From NCBI RefSeq assembly GCF_900491745.1, contig NZ_UETR01000022.1, forward strand, positions 1 through 48,611: a stretch of 48,611 nt of DNA, written 5' to 3'. The notes beneath the pieces were generated by a model. That model was not told the DNA's origin. It did not search any database and saw only the letters and a list, made by a program, of their open reading frames with translations. Of the stretch, positions 1 through 9,053 are shown piece after piece. Source of the DNA: Amarolinea aalborgensis (lineage in GTDB: Bacteria > Chloroflexota > Anaerolineae > SSC4 > Amarolineaceae). Numbering within the stretch: the stretch's first letter is position 1; each line of letters opens with the position of its first letter. The position numbers were made by a program, and so were the translations under genes.

Positions 1-45
1 GCCTGGGCCAGCGGCCGAATTCCCCGCGTCTGGCTTAAGGTCTTC

Positions 46-74
46 TTGACATTGTCTTGAGATTTCTGTGCTAT
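46..74 (+). promoter_or_regulatory. Candidate promoter of the two-component/ABC operon
   Basis: A perfect -35 TTGACA lies at 46-51, then a 17-base spacer and TGCTAT at 69-74. An alternative -10, TATCAT at 72-77, would need a 20-base spacer. It sits about 50 bases upstream of the response regulator start. The -35 is strong and the -10 is mediocre. Confidence 0.45.
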
Positions 75-124
75 CATGATGCCTGGCGCAGCGGATGCGC
101 CAAGTCACCGGGGAGAATCAGCCT

Positions 125-832
125 ATGCCGTCACGAATCCTGGTTGTTGACGACGACAAGTCCATTTTGAAGGTGCTGCGCGCCTATCTGGAGCAGTCCG
201 GTTACCATGTGCTGACCGCAGGCGACGGCGAGACGGCCCTGCACATGCTGCGCCATGAGCGTCCAGACCTCGTTGTGTTGGACCTGATGATGCCCAACCG
301 CGACGGTTGGGAGGTTACGCGTATCGTGCGCGCCGACCGCATCCTGGCCGCGACGCCGATTATCATGTTGACCGCGCGCGTCGAGGACACCGACAAGATC
401 GTCGGGTTGGAACTCGGCGCCGACGATTACATCACAAAACCGTTCAACGCGCGTGAGGTGGTGGCGCGGGTCAACGCGCTCCTGCGGCGCACCAGGCTGG
501 ATCAGCTGCCCAGCGCCGCGCCGCACGTGCTGGTCAGCGGGAGTCTGCGTCTCGATCTCGATCAACATACCCTGGCGATTGATGGCCGGCCGGTCGAACT
601 GACGCGCACGGAGTTCAATCTACTCACCTTGTTCATGGAGAATCCAGGGTATACGCTGACTCGTGACGATCTCCTGGAGAAAGCGCTGGGCTACGCCAGC
701 GAGGGGATGGGCCGCGCGCTCGACACGCACATCCGCAATCTGCGCCGCAAGATCGAATCCGACCCAGACAACCCGGCAACCATCCAGACGGTCTACGGCG
801 TGGGCTATCGAATGGCCGGAGGCGTACCATGA
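125..832 (+). CDS. OmpR/PhoB-family response regulator
   Basis: A 235-residue DNA-binding response regulator. The receiver domain (about 1-120) has the acidic pocket D9-D10, phosphoacceptor D53 in VLDLMMP, T83 and K105 in the KPF motif. A winged-helix Trans_reg_C domain covers about 135-232. I chose the ATG at 125 because GGGGAG lies 8 bases upstream; an in-frame ATG at 95 has no ribosome site and would add 10 atypical residues. It overlaps the kinase gene by 4 bases (ATGA) and so is translationally coupled. It presumably controls the ABC exporter encoded just downstream, a common arrangement for antimicrobial-peptide or lipid export systems. The inducing signal cannot be told from the sequence. 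Confidence 0.93.
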   Translation: MPSRILVVDDDKSILKVLRAYLEQSGYHVLTAGDGETALHMLRHERPDLVVLDLMMPNRDGWEVTRIVRADRILAATPIIMLTARVEDTDKIVGLELGADDYITKPFNAREVVARVNALLRRTRLDQLPSAAPHVLVSGSLRLDLDQHTLAIDGRPVELTRTEFNLLTLFMENPGYTLTRDDLLEKALGYASEGMGRALDTHIRNLRRKIESDPDNPATIQTVYGVGYRMAGGVP

Positions 833-1944
833 ACCGGTTATGGATCCAGCTTAGTCTGATGATCGGCGGGGTGTTGTTTTTCGTTTTCTTCATGCAGTTT
901 CTTGCCATCACGTTCGAGAGGTCGCCGCAGAATGTGCCGGCAGGCGCCAATGCGACCGGCCTACAAGCGCCTGGCGTGGATGAGGAACCGGACCAGGCCG
1001 AGATTACACGCCGCTTGATCAACTTCATGGTGTTGTCGCTCGTCGTGGGGTTGGCGGCCGGCGTGGTGATCGGTCGCGTCGTCAGCGCGCCGATGACCGA
1101 CCTGGCGCGGGCCGCCCAGCACATCGGGGCGGGCAACCTGGACACACGTGTACAGGCCCGCGGCAGCCGAGAGATGGTGCAGCTTGCTGACACCTTCAAC
1201 AAGATGGCGGCCGATCTGCAGCACGCCGAGACCCTGCGCAGCAACCTGATGGCGGACGTCTCGCACGAGCTGCGCACGCCCTTGACCGTGTTAGAGGGCA
1301 ACCTGCGCGCGGCGCTGGATCATGTCTATGCGCTGGACGAGGCCGAAATTGCTAACCTCTACGGACAGACGCGTCATCTCATGCGGCTGGTCAACGATCT
1401 GCGTGATCTCTCATTGGCCGAAACCCATCAGCTTCCGCTGGAAAGACAACCCACGGAGCTCAATGCGCTGGTGATCGAGACCATGCAGGCCCTGGAGCCG
1501 CTCGCCGTTGAAAAAGGCGTACAGTTAGCAGACCAAACAGCGAGACTGTCGCCTGTCATGGTGGATCCAATTCGGATGCGGCAGGTGCTCTTCAACCTGC
1601 TCTTCAACGCGCTCCGGCACACCCCCACGGGCGGCAAGATCACCGTCGGCGCAGCCGAGCGGGGCGGCAAAGTCCGCTTGGTGGTGCAGGACAGCGGCGA
1701 AGGGTTGGAGCCGGAGCAGCTGGCGGCCGTTTTCGACCGCTTTTACCGGGCCGATCGGTCGCGCAGTCGTGAGAGCGGCGGCACCGGACTGGGGCTGGCG
1801 ATTGTCAAAGCGATTGTGGAAGCCCACGGCGGGCGCATCGAAGTTCACAGCGACGGCAAGGGCCGCGGCTGTCAGTTTGCGATCGAGCTGTCCGCATCCT
1901 CGGCGGCAAGTCCTCCTGCCGCGGCGGTGTCCGCGACGAGCTGA
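829..1944 (+). CDS. Sensor histidine kinase (HAMP, HisKA, HATPase)
   Basis: A 371-residue membrane kinase and partner of the upstream regulator. Membrane segments lie at about 7-28 and 64-84, separated by only some 35 extracytoplasmic residues, so the input domain is very small. HAMP covers about 85-137. The H-box SHELRTPL has the phosphorylatable H146. The ATPase domain shows the N-box (NLLFNALRHTP), G1 (DSGEGL) and G2 (GGTGLGLAI). The short loop resembles intramembrane-sensing kinases that detect cell-envelope stress or signal through an associated ABC permease. That reading is an inference from topology and from the ABC genes that follow. Confidence 0.93.
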   Translation: MNRLWIQLSLMIGGVLFFVFFMQFLAITFERSPQNVPAGANATGLQAPGVDEEPDQAEITRRLINFMVLSLVVGLAAGVVIGRVVSAPMTDLARAAQHIGAGNLDTRVQARGSREMVQLADTFNKMAADLQHAETLRSNLMADVSHELRTPLTVLEGNLRAALDHVYALDEAEIANLYGQTRHLMRLVNDLRDLSLAETHQLPLERQPTELNALVIETMQALEPLAVEKGVQLADQTARLSPVMVDPIRMRQVLFNLLFNALRHTPTGGKITVGAAERGGKVRLVVQDSGEGLEPEQLAAVFDRFYRADRSRSRESGGTGLGLAIVKAIVEAHGGRIEVHSDGKGRGCQFAIELSASSAASPPAAAVSATS

Positions 1945-2060
1945 CCGCCGCCATAATCCACATCAGTCAGAATTGGCGCCGGATCAGTGTGGCGTTTTGC
2001 CGCGCCAGGCCGTCAAAAGTCCTGTTCAAAGCAACTAGATTGCACGGGGAGATGAATCGG

Positions 2061-3215
<1,155 letters not shown>

Positions 3216-3233
3216 CGAAAGGCAAAGAGAATC

Positions 3234-4049
3234 ATGCGTGTTGTACTTGAAACACAAGCGGTAACAAAAACCTATCAGGGCGGCAGCGGCCTCATCAACG
3301 CCGTGGATGCCGTTGCGTTGAGCGTCCATGAAGGGGAATTTGTGGCCCTGGTTGGCCCCAGCGGTTCAGGCAAAACGACGATGCTGGCGATGCTGGCCGC
3401 GCTGCTCAAACCGACGGCCGGCGCGATCCTGATTGACGGGCAAGACCTGAGCACGATGAGCGAAGCGCAGCGCACCGCCTTTCGTCGCGAGAAGATCGGC
3501 TTTACTTTTCAAGCCAACAACCTGGTGCCCTTTCTCACCGCGCTGGAGAATGTGGAACTGATGCTGCGTCTCAACGGTAAGCTAGACAAAGCCAGCCAGG
3601 CGCGGGCGCGTGACTTGTTGGCGCGCCTGGGCCTGGGAGATCGTCTGCACAACCTGCCGCGACAGCTTTCGGGCGGTCAGCAGCAGCGCGTGGCGATTGC
3701 CCGCGCGCTCATTCATAACCCGCAGGTGGTGTTGGCCGATGAGCCGACCGCTTCGCTGGACACCGAGCGCGCGTTTCAGGCTGTGGAAACCTTTGCCGCG
3801 CTGATTCACGAACAGCGCCGCGCCGGCATCATGGTCACGCACGACCTGCGTATGGTGCCTTACGCTGATACCGTGATTCAGATGTTGGATGGCAAGGTGT
3901 CAAGCGTCTTGACCAGCCGGGCTGACATTGCCGCCTTGGCTGGGACTGGCCGCGGCGACCGGCCGCCGACGCGCGACATCACCAGCGAAGCGCGCCCGGT
4001 GAACCCCCTGCGCACGCCGGAACTGGCTGCGGCCCTCAACGTGGTCTGA
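3234..4049 (+). CDS. ABC transporter ATP-binding protein, LolD/MacB type
   Basis: A 271-residue ATPase partner of the preceding permease. The Walker A motif GPSGSGKTT is at 41-49. The Q-loop is in FTFQANNL, followed by the signature LSGGQQQR, Walker B VVLADEPT and the H-loop MVTHD. Subfamily features fit exporters of the LolD/FtsE/MacB group. About 45 residues follow the core nucleotide-binding domain (rich in P, R and T, ending around AALNVV), longer than the typical 220-235-residue member; I cannot assign that tail a function. It is the last gene before a strong intrinsic terminator at 4071-4094. Confidence 0.92.
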   Translation: MRVVLETQAVTKTYQGGSGLINAVDAVALSVHEGEFVALVGPSGSGKTTMLAMLAALLKPTAGAILIDGQDLSTMSEAQRTAFRREKIGFTFQANNLVPFLTALENVELMLRLNGKLDKASQARARDLLARLGLGDRLHNLPRQLSGGQQQRVAIARALIHNPQVVLADEPTASLDTERAFQAVETFAALIHEQRRAGIMVTHDLRMVPYADTVIQMLDGKVSSVLTSRADIAALAGTGRGDRPPTRDITSEARPVNPLRTPELAAALNVV

Positions 4050-4070
4050 CTTTCATCCGGGGCGTCGGGA

Positions 4071-4094
4071 GTCCTCAACCTGTTGAGGACTTTT
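4071..4094 (+). terminator. Intrinsic terminator of the two-component/ABC operon
   Basis: GTCCTCAAC (4071-4079) pairs perfectly with GTTGAGGAC (4082-4090) and is followed at once by TTTT. It lies 21 bases after the ABC ATPase stop codon, ideal for ending the operon. Confidence 0.85.
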
Positions 4095-4113
4095 CATGAT
4101 GGCTCACACCAAG

Positions 4114-4158
4114 ACACAAAGCCACCAAGGAGTCAAGAGCTTCTTGGTGGCTTTGTGT
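4114..4158. repeat. 16-bp perfect inverted repeat between convergent genes
   Basis: ACACAAAGCCACCAAG (4114-4129) is mirrored exactly by CTTGGTGGCTTTGTGT (4143-4158) around a 13-base loop. There is no T-tract. It could act as a back-up or bidirectional terminator, or be a short dispersed palindrome. Confidence 0.6.
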
Positions 4159-4182
4159 GAGGGCAGACTTGAAAGTAACCCT

Positions 4183-4238
4183 GTAACGCAATCCGCCGGA
4201 TTGCAGCGCCACAGAGGCAAGCCGGCGGATTGCGTTAC
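4183..4238. repeat. 17-bp perfect inverted repeat, probable bidirectional terminator
   Basis: GTAACGCAATCCGCCGG (4183-4199) is exactly complementary to CCGGCGGATTGCGTTAC (4222-4238) around a 22-base loop. It is followed on the plus strand by ATTTTG, and on the minus strand it lies 22 bases beyond the MscS stop codon. It probably stops transcription from both convergent units. Confidence 0.6.
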
Positions 4239-4259
4239 ATTTTGTATTCCCGTCGGCAG

Positions 4260-5072
4260 CTACTCTGCCAGTTCAATGCCGGCCGTTTGCAGGCGAGCTT
4301 GCAGCAGCTTGGCGATCTCCAGTTTTGCGGTGGCGGCATGGGCAAAGGTGGCCTTGGCGATGACGGTCAATGGCGTCTTGTGACCCAGGTTTTCGGCCGC
4401 GGCCAACACCTGCCAAGGCTCGATCAAATCGGGCAAAAGCGTAACGGCCTCCTGCCCCAGGGCCTCCAGCAGCGCCAGGGTGCGCGCCAGATCGGTGGAT
4501 GACACCATGAAAGCCAATTTGACGCTGGAGAACGCGGCGCGGCTGAAGTTGCGAATGACCCGAATCTCTCCATTGGGCACCGTGAATAACTCGCCGGTCT
4601 GCGCGCGCACCAGGGTGTCCAGCACATTGACGCGCTCGATGACCCCTTGAATGCGATCCATCCCCACGACCATTTCGATCTTTTCGCCAATGGCGAAGGT
4701 GTTGCGGAAGATGAAGCCGCCGCCGGCCAGCAGATCGTTGACAAACGCACGCGCGCCCAGGCCAAACGCGGCGCTGAAGAGGCCGATCATCCAGATCAGG
4801 GTGTCGGAGCGAATGAAGAGCGCCAGGGTGGCAACGATGGCCACGACGAAGGCAGCAAATTTGATGCCGCTGGCAATCAGCCCCTGCAAGGTCTGACGTC
4901 GCTCAGGCGACGATCGCTGGCGTCGCGGCGCCAGGTAAGTGACCCACGCCACAACCCGCGCCAGGTGGTGCGACAGCGCCGCCGCCAGCAGCGCCAGCAA
5001 GAAGTAGAGAATAATCCACATCACCGCCGTGGCCAGCGGCTGCGCGATGATCAAAGAAGTTGGAAGCGACAT
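4260..5072 (-). CDS. MscS-family small-conductance mechanosensitive channel
   Basis: A 270-residue membrane channel. The N-terminal helices are at about 10-35 and 68-90. A pore-lining helix rich in small residues (SAAFGLGARAFVNDLLAG) lies at about 98-117. It is followed by the beta-domain (GEKIEMVVGMDRIQGVIERVN) with the VPNGEI signature, then a C-terminal alpha/beta domain. It would open on membrane stretch to release osmolytes during hypo-osmotic shock. It starts 3 bases after the amidase stop codon on the same strand, so the two are co-transcribed. Length matches the minimal MscS family. Confidence 0.88.
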   Translation of the reverse strand: MSLPTSLIIAQPLATAVMWIILYFLLALLAAALSHHLARVVAWVTYLAPRRQRSSPERRQTLQGLIASGIKFAAFVVAIVATLALFIRSDTLIWMIGLFSAAFGLGARAFVNDLLAGGGFIFRNTFAIGEKIEMVVGMDRIQGVIERVNVLDTLVRAQTGELFTVPNGEIRVIRNFSRAAFSSVKLAFMVSSTDLARTLALLEALGQEAVTLLPDLIEPWQVLAAAENLGHKTPLTVIAKATFAHAATAKLEIAKLLQARLQTAGIELAE

Positions 5073-5075
5073 CGT

Positions 5076-6785
5076 TCAAACACGCTGAAGACCTGATGCG
5101 CGGCTGTTGGAAGCCAACAACGGGTGGTAGCGCGCCGGGCGCCGGCGCGGCGTACGCTGTTCGGCCACGTAAGCCACCCGCAGCAGCGTCGCCTCAGCCC
5201 AATGCCGCCCGATGGCCTGCATTCCAATCGGCATCCCTGCGCCATCGTACCCCACGGGAAAACTGACCGCAGGCAGACCGGTCAAGTTGCCGGGGAAGAT
5301 GAAACGCATCACCTCGGTGTCTGCGCTCAGGTCTGACCAGGCGCCGCGGCCAGCGCCCGCGGGGATGACCGGCGCCGTGATGGCGGTGGCGGGAGTCAGA
5401 ATGACATCCACGTGCTGGAAAATATCATGGAAGATCGCCAGGGCGCGCGTGCGCATACGCTGCGCTTTGACGTAATCCGGCGCGCTGAACCCGTTCGCCA
5501 GGGCCAGTGTGGTTTGCACGGACGGCCCCAGGCGGCGTATGCCTTGGCCGTGATTGCGCATGCTGGCCGCCATTTCGCTCAGGATGATAATGATATGGGC
5601 CAGCCGCATCGCATCCAGTTCGGGCACGGCGATCTCGCGCACCTGCGCGCCCGCGCGTTCGAACTGCGCCAGCATCGCCTCATTGGCCGCGACCACGGCC
5701 GGCGCGGCATGGCGAAACCAGGGCTGATAGACGCCGATCGTCAGGCCGGCCAGATCGGACGCGTTCCAGTCATCCAAACTAACGGCCGGCTGCTGCTGCG
5801 AGTTCGGGTCGCGTGGATCGGGGCCGGCGATCAAGCCATAGGCCAGCGCCACATCCTCCACGGTAGCGCCCAGCGGGCCGACGTGGGCCACGCTCCAGCA
5901 GAGAGGCGCCGCGCCGGCCTCACTGACGCGGCCGAACGTCGGTTTCAGGCCCACCAGGCCGCACAGGCTGGCCGGGATACGGATCGAACCGCCGCCATCC
6001 GCGCCGATAGCGATGGGGCACAGGCCGGCGGCGACGGCTACCGCCGGCCCGCTGGAGCTGCCGCCAGGGTCACGCGCCGTGTCATACGGATTACGCGCCG
6101 CGCCATAATGGGCATTGGCGCCGTTGGGGTTGATGCCAATTTCGTGCATGTTGGCCTTGCCGATCAACAGCGCGCCGGCCGCGCGCAGGCGCGCGACGGC
6201 CGTGGCGTCGGCCACGGCTGGGCCTTGCGCCAGGAAGGTCGTGCCGACCGTCGTGGGATAAGGCGTCTGATCTAGCTCGTCTTTGATCGCCACGGGCACG
6301 CCGTCGAGCAGGCTGAGGGGCTGGCCGGCCGCGAAGCGCGCGGTGGAAGCACGCGCCTGGGCCAGGATGTCGGCCGCGTCGCTGGCAATGAAGGCGCGCA
6401 GCGGCGGATCGCCGGCCTCGCTGGCCTTGATCGCATCCACCACGCGTTGGGCCACGGCGTCGGGCGTGGTAAGCCCCTGCCGATAGGCGTGCGCAAAATC
6501 GCGCGCGGTCGTGAAGACCGCGCCGGCCGTGTAAGGGCCAAGTGCTTCCTCCACGGCCGCGGGCGCCAGGGGTTCTGCTGCCGGCGCCGCCGCGGGGGTC
6601 AGCGGATAGAACGTGGGCGGTTCCTCCAGGCGCAGGGCGCGGAAACGGTCAAAGCCGCCCTGCTTGAGCAAGTTAGGCATCAGCGCGGCCCTGGAGACCG
6701 GGTTCGCCAGCGCGCCAGCAAACGCGGTCAGTGACCGGCCGGCCAGTTTGGGCAGATTGAGAGCATGGAGATCGTAGTCACTCAT
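5076..6785 (-). CDS. Amidase signature family hydrolase
   Basis: A 569-residue enzyme of the GatA/FAAH-like amidase signature family, which hydrolyses carboxamides. The Ser-cisSer-Lys triad is visible: K168 in VAIKDEL, the cis-serine in GGSSSGP (about 243) and the nucleophile S267 in GADGGGSIRIP. About 85 N-terminal residues precede the core. The start is ATG 6785, nine bases after AGGAG; an upstream in-frame ATG at 6845 has no ribosome site. A minus-strand TATACT at 6836-6841 could be the -10, but I see no convincing -35. There are no gatB/gatC neighbours, so tRNA amidotransferase is unlikely; the substrate is unknown. Confidence 0.9.
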   Translation of the reverse strand: MSDYDLHALNLPKLAGRSLTAFAGALANPVSRAALMPNLLKQGGFDRFRALRLEEPPTFYPLTPAAAPAAEPLAPAAVEEALGPYTAGAVFTTARDFAHAYRQGLTTPDAVAQRVVDAIKASEAGDPPLRAFIASDAADILAQARASTARFAAGQPLSLLDGVPVAIKDELDQTPYPTTVGTTFLAQGPAVADATAVARLRAAGALLIGKANMHEIGINPNGANAHYGAARNPYDTARDPGGSSSGPAVAVAAGLCPIAIGADGGGSIRIPASLCGLVGLKPTFGRVSEAGAAPLCWSVAHVGPLGATVEDVALAYGLIAGPDPRDPNSQQQPAVSLDDWNASDLAGLTIGVYQPWFRHAAPAVVAANEAMLAQFERAGAQVREIAVPELDAMRLAHIIIILSEMAASMRNHGQGIRRLGPSVQTTLALANGFSAPDYVKAQRMRTRALAIFHDIFQHVDVILTPATAITAPVIPAGAGRGAWSDLSADTEVMRFIFPGNLTGLPAVSFPVGYDGAGMPIGMQAIGRHWAEATLLRVAYVAEQRTPRRRPARYHPLLASNSRASGLQRV

Positions 6786-6975
6786 CGCGGCCAACTCCTG
6801 GGATGCAGAATCAGGTACCTGAGGGAGGCACTGATAGTATAGCATACTGGCACACTGAACTCGGAATTCTGAACACTGAATTCGAGCCTACTGGCTCATC
6901 GGGGCGGGGGAATAATGCCCGGCGGTTGAACCATGAGTGGTCTGGCGGCGTCTATCCATGCAAAGGAGATGACTT

Positions 6976-7683
6976 GTGTCTTTTACGACTCGCATGTTGA
7001 CGCGCTACCGCCCGCAGGCAGCCGTCGTGGCGTCTTTGGCGTTTGCTACGGCCGTTTGCCTGGCGCAGTTGGCGGTGCGCGCGGTTTACGCGCGCAGCGC
7101 TGTCCATTTTGGCCTGGTCTGGAACCTGTTCCTGGCCTGGCTGCCGATGCTGGGCGCGCTGGCTGCCTACAACCTGGGTCAGCGCGGCCGCTGGCGCGAT
7201 TGGCTGCTGGTGCTGCCCTGCCTGGTCTTCTGGCTGCTCTTCTTCCCCAACGCGCCCTATATTCTAACCGACATCCTGCATCTGCAGCCGCAGGGCAACG
7301 TCCCGCTCTGGTACGACTTGATCCTGCTCATCACCTTTGCCTGGACCGGCGCGTTCCTGGGGCTGATCTCGCTTTACCTGATGCAGTCGCTCGTGCGGCG
7401 TTCGGCCGGCGCGGGGATCGGTTGGATCTTCTCGCTGGCGGCGCTGGCCTTGAGCGGTTTTGGCGTCTACCTGGGACGCTTTCCGCGCTGGAACAGTTGG
7501 GATGTGGTGGCCAACCCGGCCGGCCTGCTGCTCGACATCGCGCACCGCGTGCGCCATCCGGTGGCAAACGCCTCCACCTTTGTCTTTTCCGCGCTCTTTG
7601 CCCTGTGCCTGGCCGCCATGTACTTCATGCTGGTGGCGATCATCGAATTCAGGCAGGAGGAGGCCGCGCCGCGGGCCGACTGA
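6976..7683 (+). CDS. DUF1361 integral membrane protein
   Basis: A 235-residue polytopic membrane protein with six to seven hydrophobic helices. It carries the DUF1361 hallmark, an aromatic run ending WLLFFPNAPYILTD at about 82-95. The start is GTG 6976, seven bases after AAAGGAG (6962-6968). The function of the family is unknown. It is divergent from the amidase and separate from the downstream Schlafen-type gene, which has its own promoter. Confidence 0.85.
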   Translation: MSFTTRMLTRYRPQAAVVASLAFATAVCLAQLAVRAVYARSAVHFGLVWNLFLAWLPMLGALAAYNLGQRGRWRDWLLVLPCLVFWLLFFPNAPYILTDILHLQPQGNVPLWYDLILLITFAWTGAFLGLISLYLMQSLVRRSAGAGIGWIFSLAALALSGFGVYLGRFPRWNSWDVVANPAGLLLDIAHRVRHPVANASTFVFSALFALCLAAMYFMLVAIIEFRQEEAAPRAD

Positions 7684-7699
7684 CGAAAAATCATTCTCT

Positions 7700-7728
7700 T
7701 TGGCCTGCCATATCGCCTGTGTTATAAT
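7700..7728 (+). promoter_or_regulatory. Sigma-70-like promoter of the Schlafen/AlbA gene
   Basis: TTGGCC (7700-7705), a 17-base spacer and a consensus TATAAT (7723-7728) lie 50 bases upstream of the ATG at 7778. Confidence 0.6.
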
Positions 7729-7777
7729 GAGGATACTCCCTCGCTTGACGTTGGGGACATACCCTCAGGAGCGTGTC

Positions 7778-8986
7778 ATGGACGTAGAAACGATCGCCGC
7801 CTGGCTGGCAGCTGGTGAGGACAGCCACACTGAATTTAAGGAGAAGTACAGCTCACGGGTCATCGAGAGCCTGGTTGCTTTTGCCAACACGGCCGGCGGA
7901 CGCGTGCTGATTGGCGTGAACGATCGTGGGCAGGTGGTGGGCCTGTCAGATGCTGCCAGGGCGGTGGAAAGTGTATTGAGCGCCTGTCGCGAAGCGGTTA
8001 GCGCACCACTGACGCCCGTTGTGAAGGTCGTGCAATTACCGACTGGGACTATTGTAGTCGCCCAGGTGAAGGCCACGGGGCGGATGCACGCCAAGAGCCG
8101 GTCTGTGTTCGTGCGCCACGGGCGGCAGACGCGGCGGGGATCGAGCGAAGAGATCAGGTTGCTCACCTTGCGTGAGACGCCAGAAGCCTACGAGACGTCA
8201 CCATGTCCCGGCGCCGCGTGGCGTGATTTGGATGAGGTTGCGCTGCGCAAGTATTTTTCGGCGCGCGCGCCGGGTGCGCTGGAACAGCCCGGTTTGACCC
8301 TGACAACTATAGCGATCGGCCAGAAATTCGCTGTGCGACACGGAGATGGGGCGACGCCAACGGTGGCCGGGTGCGTGCTGTTTGCGGGGCACCCAGAATG
8401 GCAACAACCGACCTGGCGTGTAACGGCTTTGCGCTTCAGCGGAATTCAGATCACCGACCCGATTGTGGACCGCCTTGACAGCGAAGGCCCGGCCTTGCGC
8501 GCCATCGAGCAGGCGGAGTCATTCTTGCGACGAAACTTGCGTGTGGCGCGTCTACTCGTGGACCGCGGCACCCATTTCGAAGAGCAGGATGTGCCGGAGT
8601 ATCCCTTGGCGGCCGCGCATGAAGCCGTGGCTAACGCGGTCGCGCACCGCGATTACGCCTCCCCATCCCAGGTATTTGTGCGGCTGTACGATGACCGCTT
8701 GGAGATTCAGAATCCCGGCGGTCTGCTGGCCGGCGTGACCCTGGAACAAGTGCTGGCCGGCGGCGAGTCCCGCCGACGAAACCCAGTCATTGCCGAAGTG
8801 CTGCGCCAGATGGGCAAGATGACTACGGTGGGCCGTGGGCTGGCGCTTATTCGCCAGGAAATGGCGCGTCTCGGCTCTCAGCCGCTAGAGTTCGCCAGCG
8901 AACCGCAGCACTTTCGGGTCACGCTTCCGTCGCGGCATGTCAGGCTGCGTTCGCCGGCCGGTCAAACGACGCAGCCGATGACGTAG
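7778..8986 (+). CDS. Schlafen AlbA_2-type ATP-binding putative regulator
   Basis: A 402-residue protein. The N-terminal AlbA_2/Schlafen domain (about 10-125) has the signature ESLVAFANTAGGRVLIGV. The C-terminal half has a GHKL-type ATPase fold (HATPase_c_4) recognisable from EYPLAAAHEAVANAVAHRDY and a later GRGLALI. These proteins are often annotated as RecG-like or as transcriptional regulators, but no helicase motifs are present. The start is ATG 7778 with CAGGAG 6 bases upstream; the frame stays open upstream only as an overlap with the DUF1361 gene. It stands alone with its own promoter. Related proteins occur near defence genes; a role here is unproven. Confidence 0.8.
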   Translation: MDVETIAAWLAAGEDSHTEFKEKYSSRVIESLVAFANTAGGRVLIGVNDRGQVVGLSDAARAVESVLSACREAVSAPLTPVVKVVQLPTGTIVVAQVKATGRMHAKSRSVFVRHGRQTRRGSSEEIRLLTLRETPEAYETSPCPGAAWRDLDEVALRKYFSARAPGALEQPGLTLTTIAIGQKFAVRHGDGATPTVAGCVLFAGHPEWQQPTWRVTALRFSGIQITDPIVDRLDSEGPALRAIEQAESFLRRNLRVARLLVDRGTHFEEQDVPEYPLAAAHEAVANAVAHRDYASPSQVFVRLYDDRLEIQNPGGLLAGVTLEQVLAGGESRRRNPVIAEVLRQMGKMTTVGRGLALIRQEMARLGSQPLEFASEPQHFRVTLPSRHVRLRSPAGQTTQPMT

Positions 8987-9053
8987 AGCGCGTGGCGCCC
9001 ATTCTCAACGAAATCCGAGAGCAAGCCCTGACCCCGTAACCGCCGCCGCTGTC

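Noticed and set aside
4096..4383. 95-residue plus-strand frame after the ABC operon
   Set aside because: It reads through two hairpins and overlaps the MscS gene antisense; no ribosome site.
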